Source of the DNA: Bacteroidaceae bacterium
Lineage (GTDB): Bacteria; Bacteroidota; Bacteroidia; Bacteroidales; Bacteroidaceae
Direction of reading: 5' to 3'
DNA length: 61,009 nt
Assembly (NCBI GenBank): GCA_016280445.1
Contig: JAEEGS010000083.1
Span: forward strand, 1-61,009
How positions within the stretch are numbered: the first letter of the stretch is position 1; every line of letters begins with the position of its first letter. Below are positions 1-6,384 of this stretch, piece after piece. The translations under genes were made by a program, and so were the position numbers. The notes below the pieces were generated by a model that searched no databases, was not told the origin of the DNA, and saw only the letters and a list, made by a program, of their open reading frames with translations.

Positions 1-521
1 AAGAAGAATACATCGGACAGATGAAGATGTACTTCCCTCAACTGAAACGTTGGCGTAAGACACTTACTGTTAACGATGATGAGGCTATGAAGGCCAATCC
101 TGCTTTGGCTGGGGTTAAAGAACTTATCGCCCAGATGGCCGACTCGCTGCCTATTGCCTTCATATCATCAGTAGATAATGAGGGCTATCCCTGTACCAAG
201 GCCATGTTGGCACCACGTAAACGCGAGGGCATCAAAGTCTTTTATTTTACCACAAACACCTTCTCTTTGCGTGTAGCCCACTATAAGGCCAATCCCAAGG
301 CCTGCATCTATTTCTGCGATGCTGAGGGTTTCAAGGGTATGATGCTGCACGGAACAATGGAGGTGCTGATGGATTCCAAGAGTAAGGAGATGATCTGGCG
401 CGAGGGCGATATGCAGTACTATCCTGGCGGTGTGACCGATCCTAATTATTGCGTACTGAAGTTCACCGCCACCGATGGTCGTTTCTACAGCGACTTTTAT
501 CCACGTAGTTTTATCCTTTAA
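1..521 (+). CDS. Zinc-ribbon tail fused to pyridoxamine-5'-phosphate-oxidase-like domain (5' partial)
   Basis: The reading frame is open to the left edge: codons before the first ATG (21) read EEYIGQ and run straight into MKMYFPQLKRW. That stretch closely matches the end of the zinc-ribbon domain of the acetyltransferase at 3308-4189 (EEYRQMMQGFFPMLKRW), so the real start lies outside the window and the N-terminal part is probably the same zinc-ribbon domain. The rest, from about residue 25 of the visible part, is a flavin-reductase/PNPOx-like split barrel (SLPIAFISSVDNEGYPCTKAM; the FKGMMLHGTMEVL strand). Such proteins usually bind FMN or another flavin and are often of unknown substrate. 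The isochorismatase gene starts 3 nt after the stop, so the two are probably co-translated. Domain order is inferred from the match inside this window. Confidence 0.8.
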   Translation, partial: EEYIGQMKMYFPQLKRWRKTLTVNDDEAMKANPALAGVKELIAQMADSLPIAFISSVDNEGYPCTKAMLAPRKREGIKVFYFTTNTFSLRVAHYKANPKACIYFCDAEGFKGMMLHGTMEVLMDSKSKEMIWREGDMQYYPGGVTDPNYCVLKFTATDGRFYSDFYPRSFIL

Positions 522-524
522 TGT

Positions 525-1028
525 ATGCAAACAAAAGCACTTGTCGTTATCGACATCCAGAACGACATCACCAAGCACTACCGCGACATCATTGACAATA
601 TAAATGCGGCTATTGACTGGGCAGTATCTGAGGGGATGCACATTGTCTATATCAAGCACAACAACATCACTGCCAGCACCCGTACCTTTAAGCCTGGTAC
701 TCATGGCGAGGAGTTAGTGCCGGAACTGAAGGTTGTATCAGACCATATTTTTGTGAAGACAAAGAGCAATGCATTGACGAGTGAGGCGTTTGCCACGTTC
801 ATTGCGGAAAACGGAATCAAGGAGTTCTATATCGTTGGTGCCGATGCTACCGCCTGCGTGAAATCCACCTGCTTCAATATGCGGAAAGCAGGTTATAAAG
901 TACACGTTTATGCTGATTGTGTTACCAGCTACGACTTGAAGAAGTTGCCAGAGATGCTCGCCTACTACGAAAAACAAGGTTGCGAACTAATAACTCTAAA
1001 TACTTCTTCTTTGTTAAACAAAAGTTAA
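525..1028 (+). CDS. Isochorismatase-family cysteine hydrolase
   Basis: This is a 167-residue alpha/beta hydrolase of the isochorismatase/nicotinamidase superfamily. The Asp-Lys-Cys triad is visible: Asp10 in ALVVIDIQND, Lys78 in IFVKTKSNAL and Cys111 in VGADATACVKST. The family hydrolyses amides or vinyl ethers (nicotinamide, isochorismate, N-carbamoyl compounds) in the cytosol; the substrate cannot be read from sequence. The length is normal for a single-domain member. It follows the PNPOx-like gene by 3 nt, and its stop lies about 15 nt before the MerR promoter, so it ends the first transcription unit. Confidence 0.88.
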   Translation: MQTKALVVIDIQNDITKHYRDIIDNINAAIDWAVSEGMHIVYIKHNNITASTRTFKPGTHGEELVPELKVVSDHIFVKTKSNALTSEAFATFIAENGIKEFYIVGADATACVKSTCFNMRKAGYKVHVYADCVTSYDLKKLPEMLAYYEKQGCELITLNTSSLLNKS

Positions 1029-1041
1029 AATCAAGAAAACG

Positions 1042-1075
1042 TTTGACTCGTCCCTTAGGTCAACCTCTATCTTTG
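1042..1075 (+). promoter_or_regulatory. Promoter and possible MerR operator upstream of the merR-type gene
   Basis: TTTG at 1042-1045 and TATCTTTG at 1068-1075, spaced 22 nt, match the Bacteroidota -33/-7 pattern with a slightly long spacer. The spacer holds the inverted pair TTGAC (1043-1047) and GTCAA (1059-1063). MerR-family activators typically bind a dyad inside an overlong spacer, so autoregulation of the following operon is a reasonable inference. Confidence 0.6.
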
Positions 1076-1103
1076 CAATCGCTTAGCAAAACATCGCGCG
1101 ATT

Positions 1104-1910
1104 ATGAGTAAAATGAAATTAAAAATCGGAGAGTTTTCACAGATGATGCAGGTTACCATAAAGACCTTGCGTCACTATGAGCAGAAGGGACTCTTGTTGC
1201 CTGACGAGGTGGACGAGTGGACGGGCTATCGCTACTATAGCATTGATCAGATGCAGAAGCTGCAATCCATCCGCGACCTGCAACGACTCGGCTTCTCGCT
1301 TGACGAGATTAAGGATCTGTATGATGACGTTTCTCATACACCTAATGTTCGACAGCTGACGGAGAAGATCAAGGAAACGGAACAACAACTAAAGCAACTG
1401 ATAGTCCGCAGGAACCGACTGCTTGACTGGAGAGACTCTCGCAAAAAAATGAAGACAATGGAAAAATACAGCATTCAATCTTTGCCCGAGATCATCGTGG
1501 CAAGTCATCGTGAAGTCATCCCCAATTACGAAGCCCTTGGCCCTCTGTGCTACGAAAAGATTGGCCCTGAGATGCAGCGCTTAGGTTGCAAGTGTCCGCT
1601 TCCAGGATACTGCTTTACAATAGAGCATAACAAGGAGTATACGCCAACGAACATCGACATCGAGTATTGCGAACAGGTAGAGGAGATAGGCACCGATAGC
1701 GCTATCATCCAGTTCAAGCGTCTGCCAGCAGTACCAAAGGCACTCTGCATGAAGCACGTTGGCCCTTACGAACGTTTTTACGATTCGTTCATTGAGGCAT
1801 TCCGTTATATGGAGGAGCAGGGCTACAAGATTGCCGGCCAGCCTCGTACTAGCTACATCGACGGTGCATGGAACCAGAACAACCCAGAGAAATGGCTCTC
1901 GGTTATTTAG
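1104..1910 (+). CDS. MerR-family regulator with GyrI-like effector domain, C-terminus cut by an amber codon
   Basis: Residues 4-75 form a MerR winged helix (LKIGEFSQMMQVTIKTLRHY, then WTGYRYYSIDQMQKLQSIRDL), followed by a coiled-coil linker and a GyrI/BmrR-like effector-binding domain from about residue 120. Such regulators sense small, often cationic or hydrophobic ligands and twist an overlong promoter spacer. The protein stops at NPEKWLSVI. Reading through the TAG at 1908-1910 would add IPIE before TAA at 1923-1925; GyrI-domain proteins commonly end WxxxIQIPIE, so the TAG probably replaces CAG (Gln). Five residues are lost. The start at 1104 lies 28 nt after the -7 box; Met4 (1113) is an alternative. 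It heads an operon of closely spaced genes to 4697. Confidence 0.88.
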   Translation: MSKMKLKIGEFSQMMQVTIKTLRHYEQKGLLLPDEVDEWTGYRYYSIDQMQKLQSIRDLQRLGFSLDEIKDLYDDVSHTPNVRQLTEKIKETEQQLKQLIVRRNRLLDWRDSRKKMKTMEKYSIQSLPEIIVASHREVIPNYEALGPLCYEKIGPEMQRLGCKCPLPGYCFTIEHNKEYTPTNIDIEYCEQVEEIGTDSAIIQFKRLPAVPKALCMKHVGPYERFYDSFIEAFRYMEEQGYKIAGQPRTSYIDGAWNQNNPEKWLSVI

Positions 1911-1926
1911 ATACCAATCGAATAAA

Positions 1927-2445
1927 ATGATAACTGAAGAGAGACTTAGACAAACATTCAGCGAGGGCGGTGCACTGGAAATCTACCAGGAAGTAAAGGA
2001 AAGTGGCGATTTCCAGGGCTTCGCCCATCGTTATGTATTCAGTGAAGACTATCGCGTGGCAAGGAGTGCCTTGTGGGGACTTACCAAGGCTCGCAAAGAG
2101 GAATTGTCGCAACTGCAGGTAATACTCAATGAACTTATTGACCAAGCCATGCAGACAGATAACTCATCCGTTAGGCGACTGTCCCTGAACATCATCGAAC
2201 GACTAGAGATGAGCGAGGACGACCTGCGTACAGATTTCCTTGATTTCTGTTTAGATCACATGATGGATGTCGAGGAGTTCCCTGGCGTTCAAGCTGTCTG
2301 TATGAAACTCGCTTACAGGATGTGCAAATTCTATTCAGAACTGATGGAAGAACTGAAACGCACCCTCGAAGCGATGGAGATAGACTATTACAAACCCGCC
2401 GTAAAATGTGCCAGAAACCGGATTTTGAATGGCAAACTAAAGTAA
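1927..2445 (+). CDS. HEAT-like helical protein of unknown function
   Basis: The 172-residue all-helical protein begins at ATG 1927, 16 nt after the MerR stop. I prefer this start over in-frame starts inside merR because it would otherwise overlap that gene by about 150 nt. Repeated helical pairs such as FSEDYRVARSALWGL, SVRRLSLNIIERL and VQAVCMKLAYRMCKFY resemble HEAT/ARM-type repeats. No catalytic motif, signal peptide or membrane segment is seen. Similar Bacteroidota proteins appear beside small accessory enzymes, with unknown role; a protein-binding scaffold is possible. It sits inside the MerR-led operon, 11 nt before the VOC gene. Confidence 0.75.
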   Translation: MITEERLRQTFSEGGALEIYQEVKESGDFQGFAHRYVFSEDYRVARSALWGLTKARKEELSQLQVILNELIDQAMQTDNSSVRRLSLNIIERLEMSEDDLRTDFLDFCLDHMMDVEEFPGVQAVCMKLAYRMCKFYSELMEELKRTLEAMEIDYYKPAVKCARNRILNGKLK

Positions 2446-2456
2446 AAGATACAAAT

Positions 2457-2879
2457 ATGGAGAAAGAAATAACTTCCCAACCTCGATTTACGTTCAACAC
2501 CGTTGGACTGTTTACTAACGACAACAAGGCTACCGTTGAGTTCTATACGAAAGCCTTTGGCTTTACCACTTCATGGGATGGTGTGCAGCCAAATGTGGAG
2601 ATGTTCCTTGGCAACAACAGAATCATTCTCTTCCCACGTAGCGCATTTGAGCAGATGGTCTCACAAAAGTTCCGGTATCCTCAAGGGCTAAACGGCACTA
2701 TGGAGTTGAGTTTCGATGTGCCGACTTTCGCCGATGTTGACAAAGAGTATCAGAATGCCCTTAACAATGGCGCAAAGTCCGTGCTTCCTCCGACTACTGA
2801 ACCATGGGGACAGCGCACATGCTACGTTGCCGACCCTGATGGGAACCTCATAGAAATAGGCTCGTTTGTTAAACAATAA
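2457..2879 (+). CDS. VOC-family (glyoxalase/bleomycin-resistance-like) protein
   Basis: This 140-residue protein has the paired beta-alpha-beta-beta-beta modules of the vicinal oxygen chelate fold: FNTVGLFTNDNKATVEFYTKAF in the first half and a C-terminal GQRTCYVADPDGNLIEIG signature. Members bind a metal or ligand and include glyoxalases, dioxygenases and antibiotic-binding proteins; the specific role is not visible. I chose the start at 2457 because it follows the preceding stop by 11 nt, the gene spacing used throughout this operon. The next gene starts 4 nt after the stop. Confidence 0.85.
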   Translation: MEKEITSQPRFTFNTVGLFTNDNKATVEFYTKAFGFTTSWDGVQPNVEMFLGNNRIILFPRSAFEQMVSQKFRYPQGLNGTMELSFDVPTFADVDKEYQNALNNGAKSVLPPTTEPWGQRTCYVADPDGNLIEIGSFVKQ

Positions 2880-2883
2880 AACA

Positions 2884-3294
2884 ATGAAAAGATTACGACT
2901 CGGAGCAGCACTCCAATTCATCATAGCCATTGGGCATCTTGGCTGTCTCCTTGCTTTGGATGAAGCCTTCGATGCTTATGGCATCAAAGACGTGATGCAC
3001 AACATGGTGTTTGGTGATGTTTGGATACTTTATGTGCTGACCATCGGCCTTGCCCTCGCCTTCACTCTGGCAGGATTCTATGCCCTCTCAGCTACAGGCG
3101 ACATTCGAAGGCTCCCGTTGACTCGGACAGCCATGATCGTCATCACCGTGCTCTACAGCCTTCGCACCTTGGCAGGAGTCTGGGCTTGTGTGGTGGATTT
3201 CAATTGGTTGCGATTTGTTTCATCCGTCATTCCTGCCTTTCTCGCATGGTGCTATTATCCTGGGGTAAAAATTGATGGTCATGGGATGAACTAA
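2884..3294 (+). CDS. Small integral membrane protein, function unknown
   Basis: The 136-residue protein has four clear hydrophobic segments, around residues 6-25, 45-70, 82-104 and 108-124, and ends in the cytoplasmic-looking tail VKIDGHGMN. The start at 2884 (MKRLRLGAALQF) lies 4 nt after the VOC stop and gives a positively charged N-terminus; an upstream in-frame start at 2866 would overlap the VOC gene. No transport or enzymatic motif is recognised. Its place between a VOC protein and a GNAT enzyme under a MerR regulator suggests a role in a stress or drug response, which is inference only. Confidence 0.75.
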   Translation: MKRLRLGAALQFIIAIGHLGCLLALDEAFDAYGIKDVMHNMVFGDVWILYVLTIGLALAFTLAGFYALSATGDIRRLPLTRTAMIVITVLYSLRTLAGVWACVVDFNWLRFVSSVIPAFLAWCYYPGVKIDGHGMN

Positions 3295-3307
3295 AACATG
3301 AGAAGAG

Positions 3308-4189
3308 ATGAATATAAGATTAGAAAAAACAGAAGATTATCGTGAGGTGGAGAACCTGACGCGTGAAGCGTTCTGGAACGTTTATCGTCCAGGATGCACA
3401 GAGCATTACGTGCTTAACCAGTATAGAAACAATCCCGACTTCATCCCAGAGTTGGATTTCGTGATGGGGGAGGATGATAAAATCATCGGACATGTGATGT
3501 TCTCTAAAGCGGAAATTATGCTTGACGATGGCAGCAGTTTCCCGTCATGGACTTTCGGTCCTATCAGCATTCATCCAGATTACAAGCGGAAAGGATACGG
3601 CCTTCAGTTGCTCCAATATGCGATAGAGAAAGCCAAAGAGATGGGGATAGGCCTTTTGCAGATGGAGGGAAACTTAGAGTTCTACAAGCATGCAGGTTTC
3701 GACCTTGCCAGCAAGATGAAGATTCACTATCATGCAGAGCCGAGAGAGTCGGAAGTGCCATATTTCCTCGCTCAAGAATTGATTCCGGGCTATTGGGGCA
3801 ACCGCGAGGGGACTTATTGCCCTCCCAAGGGTTACTTTGTGGCTGATGAGAACTCAGAGGCATTTGAGGCTTACGAGGCATCTTTTCCAACGAAAGAAAA
3901 GGCATTTCAGGAGGGACAACTGCCTCAGTTCTGTCAGAGTTGTGGCATGCCGCTCACCAAGAATGAAGACTGTGGAACGAATGCTGATGGCAGCACGAAC
4001 TTCGACTATTGCCAGTATTGCTATGCCGATGGTAAGTTCCTGCAGGAATGTACGATGGACGAGATGATAGAGCATTGTACGCAGTTCTTGGATGAAGTCA
4101 ATAAGAACATGCCGAAACCGATGACGAAAGAGGAATACAGACAGATGATGCAAGGCTTCTTCCCGATGCTTAAGAGGTGGAAGAAATAA
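3308..4189 (+). CDS. GNAT N-acetyltransferase with C-terminal zinc-ribbon domain
   Basis: Residues 1-150 form a GNAT fold with the acetyl-CoA pyrophosphate loop RKGYGLQLLQ near residue 95 and the FYKHAGFDL motif. Residues 205-293 form a putative zinc ribbon: CQSCGMPL, then CGTNADGSTNFDYCQYC, a helical segment and the terminal EEYRQMMQGFFPMLKRWKK. The zinc ribbon is also found alone or fused in other bacteria and its role is unknown; binding of metal by the Cys pairs is expected. The same domain ends the visible start of the first gene in this window, so the module has been combined with two different enzymes here. It lies 13 nt after the membrane-protein gene. Confidence 0.88.
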   Translation: MNIRLEKTEDYREVENLTREAFWNVYRPGCTEHYVLNQYRNNPDFIPELDFVMGEDDKIIGHVMFSKAEIMLDDGSSFPSWTFGPISIHPDYKRKGYGLQLLQYAIEKAKEMGIGLLQMEGNLEFYKHAGFDLASKMKIHYHAEPRESEVPYFLAQELIPGYWGNREGTYCPPKGYFVADENSEAFEAYEASFPTKEKAFQEGQLPQFCQSCGMPLTKNEDCGTNADGSTNFDYCQYCYADGKFLQECTMDEMIEHCTQFLDEVNKNMPKPMTKEEYRQMMQGFFPMLKRWKK

Positions 4190-4211
4190 GTATGTCAAAA
4201 AGATTCCAAGG

Positions 4212-4697
4212 ATGACATTAAGACCATTCACCTTCGATGATGCTCCTATTATCCTATCATGGATAAAGGATAAGACTGCATTCCGCAAGTGGAGTGCAGA
4301 CAGATATCCTGCTTATCCTCCAAAGCCAGAGGATATGGCTGCACAATATGCAGCAGATAATATATTCCCCTATACTGCTATTGACGATGAAGGAAAAGTT
4401 GTGGGGCATATCATGCTCCGTTATCCAGACTCTTCGAAGACTGTCATTCGTTTCGGATTCGTGATTGTAGATGACCAGTTGAGAGGTAAAGGTTACGGAA
4501 AACAGATGCTGCAACTTGCCATCCGGAAAGCGAAACAGGAGTATGGAGCAGCAAAGGTTACACTCGGAGTGTTTGACAATAATCCTTTAGCTTTATTCTG
4601 TTATAAGTCGGCTGGTTTCAATGTGATAGGTGCTGATTCCTATACCATTGATGGAGAAGAATGGGCAGGCAAAGAGATGGAATGTAGCCTGTCGTGA
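4212..4697 (+). CDS. GNAT-family N-acetyltransferase
   Basis: The protein has 161 residues and a typical single-domain GNAT layout: N-terminal LRPFTFDDAPIILSWI, central strand VVGHIMLRYP, the acetyl-CoA loop LRGKGYGKQML and the C-terminal ALFCYKSAGF motif. The short form with FDDA and a shared GFVIVDDQLRGKGYG core resembles RimJ/RimL-like enzymes, but the acceptor is unknown. It is the last gene of the MerR-led run, 22 nt after the previous stop. No terminator hairpin is seen; repeat DNA starts within 30 nt of the stop. Confidence 0.85.
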   Translation: MTLRPFTFDDAPIILSWIKDKTAFRKWSADRYPAYPPKPEDMAAQYAADNIFPYTAIDDEGKVVGHIMLRYPDSSKTVIRFGFVIVDDQLRGKGYGKQMLQLAIRKAKQEYGAAKVTLGVFDNNPLALFCYKSAGFNVIGADSYTIDGEEWAGKEMECSLS

Positions 4698-4722
4698 ATC
4701 TCTGTTTCCATTTTTTTCTCTT

Positions 4723-5098
4723 GAAGGTTCGGGCGTTTATTTCAACACGAATTTCACGAATTAGACAAATTTTGCCATGCGGACAGAATATTTATTCCCC
4801 GAAGCCGTGGACGGCTGCAAATTTCACGAACCATCCGGACGGCATTAGTGAAATTCGTAGCACAGAAGGTGCTTTGTGTAATACATTCTCGCTGCATAGT
4901 TTTGTGTAAATTCGTGTAATTCGTGTTAAAATGAACAATTGTCCCCTTCAATTTTCTCTCTCCATTCTTTCTGTGATTTCTGTGTGATATAAATCTTTCT
5001 TTCTGCGAGAGCCCGCATGGCTCTCTTTCTAATCTCACACAGAAAACACGGAAATTCACAGAAATCACAGAAATTTTCAATTTCCATTTTTTCCTCAT
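4723..5098 (+). repeat. Long tandem repeat, copy R1 (376 nt), with 184-nt palindromic-ended core at 4744-4927
   Basis: This copy and the next are near-identical direct repeats with a 376-nt period. The core starts AACACGAATTTCACGAATT (4744) and ends with the near-reverse-complement TAAATTCGTGTAATTCGTGT, so it carries terminal inverted repeats of about 27 nt. Inside are smaller hairpins, for example AATTTCAC paired with GTGAAATT around CCATCCGGACGG. The 3' part holds a long palindrome with apex GAGAGCC...GGCTCTC at 5007-5025. Open frames through it have no protein character. Confidence 0.85.
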
Positions 5099-5474
5099 GA
5101 AGGTTCGGACGTTTATTTCAACACGAATTTCACGAATTAGACAAATTTTGCCATGCGGACAGAATATTTATTCCCCGAAGCCGTGGACGGCTGCAAATAT
5201 CACGAACCATCCGGACGGCATTAGTGAAATTCGTAGCACAGAAGGTGCTTTGTGTAATACATTCTCGCTGCATAGTTTTGTGTAAATTCGTGTAATTCGT
5301 GTTAAAATGAGCAATTGTGCCCCTTCAACTTTCTCTCTCTTTTTTCTGTGTTTTCCGTGTTTTCTGTGTGAAATAATCTTTCTTTCTGCGAGAGCCCGCA
5401 TGGCTCTCTTTCTAATCTCACACAGAAATCACGGAAATTCACAGAAATCACAGAAATTTTCAATTTCCATTTCT
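5099..5474 (+). repeat. Long tandem repeat, copy R2, with core at 5120-5303
   Basis: Second direct copy of R1, beginning at the same GAAGGTTCGG(G/A)CGTTTATTTC boundary and differing at only a few positions. A third, inverted copy of the same family begins at 60697 and runs off the right edge. Apex hairpin at about 5390-5408. Confidence 0.85.
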
Positions 5475-5790
5475 CTCTCTTCTTTCTGTGATTTCCGTGA
5501 TTTCTGTGTGAAATAATATTCTCTTTCTGCGAGAGCCCGCTTGGCTCTCTTTTCATCTCACACAGAAAGCACAGAAATTCACAGAAATTTTCAATTGTCG
5601 ATTTCTTCTCTCTCTTCTTTCCGTGATTTCCGTGCTTTCTGTGTGAAATAATATTATCTTTCCGCGAGAGCCGCGCAAGGCTCTCTTTCATCTCACACAG
5701 AAAGCACAGAAAGCACAGAAATTTTCAATTGCCATTTCTCTCTCTCTTCTTTCTGTGATTTCCGTGATTTCTGTGTGAAATAATCTTTAT
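5475..5790 (+). repeat. Further copies of the long palindromic unit (apexes near 5531 and 5666)
   Basis: Units of roughly 130 nt built as imperfect palindromes: a left arm made of TTTCTGTGATTTCCGTG-type steps, a central GAGAGCC/GGCTCTC hairpin, and a right arm of CACAGAAAGCACAGAAATT-type steps. Copies occur at about 5477-5604 and 5605-5740, with a left-arm remnant at 5747-5785. The same unit is also the 3' part of R1 and R2. Confidence 0.8.
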
Positions 5791-6158
5791 TCAACTTTCG
5801 GAAGTTACCGGTTCTTTGCGAGCAAAGCGCTACGCGATAAGCGAACCTTTAGCTCGACGAAGTCAAACTTAAGTTGCATTATTTTATAGTGAGTCAAAAC
5901 CCGTCTTAAAAAATGAAAATGACCGATTTTGACTTTGACATCATGACATCCTACGATGTAATTCACTTTGCCATAAAAGCTGCTTGCTTTGAACTCCAAG
6001 TGTCTCTATTCTTGCCATGAAAAAATAAAAAATAGGGAAAAATAACAAAAAAAATGGGGGGGTAATAATATGATTTGGAAAAAATGAATATATTTGCACA
6101 CAAAATTACGAAACAAATACAAAATAGTTTTTAGTATTAATTCTTAAATCAAATCAAA
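5791..6158. other. Gene-free leader before the small-peptide/lipoprotein operon
   Basis: No credible gene. It holds one copy (minus strand, 5843-5863) of a 21-nt sequence reading ACTTCGTCGAGCTAAAGGTT, also seen at 28694-28714 and 55283-55303. Further on is an A8 run followed by seven G (6056-6062), about 27 nt upstream of the -7 box. A short minus-strand frame at 5805-5999 has no protein-family character. Confidence 0.6.
6089..6096 (+). promoter_or_regulatory. Probable -7 promoter box (TATATTTG)
   Basis: TATATTTG fits the TAnnTTTG consensus and lies 62 nt before the small-peptide gene. No TTTG box sits at the usual 19-22 nt distance upstream; the G7 tract is in the region where it would be expected to start. 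Confidence 0.45.
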
Positions 6159-6371
6159 ATGAAAAGAAAAGAGTATCAGAAACCGACAATTGAGGTTCTC
6201 GAGTTTCAACAGTGTCACGAGATGCTTGTGGAAAGTCAACTTGGTGTGCAGAACTATGGAATGAATAGAGTAGGAGAGTTTAAGGATCCTAATTCTACTT
6301 CTTCTTCTCTTCCAAATTATCTGGACAATGACTATCGTGTAGTGAATCCAGAGGCTTTATTCGCAGAGTAA
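6159..6371 (+). CDS. Small conserved-type Bacteroidales peptide, function unknown
   Basis: The 70-residue product begins MKRKEYQKPTIEVLEFQQ. A short basic start followed by YxKPxxxVLxFQ is a pattern seen in many small Bacteroidales proteins encoded next to surface lipoprotein genes, but no function is established. It has a single Cys (CHEML) and an acidic tail, with no signal peptide or membrane segment. It starts 62 nt after a -7 box, and the lipoprotein gene follows 13 nt after its stop, so they form one transcription unit. It may be a regulator, a chaperone-like partner or a secreted peptide; the sequence does not decide. Confidence 0.6.
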   Translation: MKRKEYQKPTIEVLEFQQCHEMLVESQLGVQNYGMNRVGEFKDPNSTSSSLPNYLDNDYRVVNPEALFAE

Positions 6372-6384
6372 CAAACACATTAAA

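Noticed and set aside
4754-5691. Open frames of 60-130 codons within the R repeats and palindromes
   Set aside because: They follow the DNA repeat on both strands, shift frame between copies and read as SVISVNF or NHGNHRKK-like strings; these are typical false genes in repeats.
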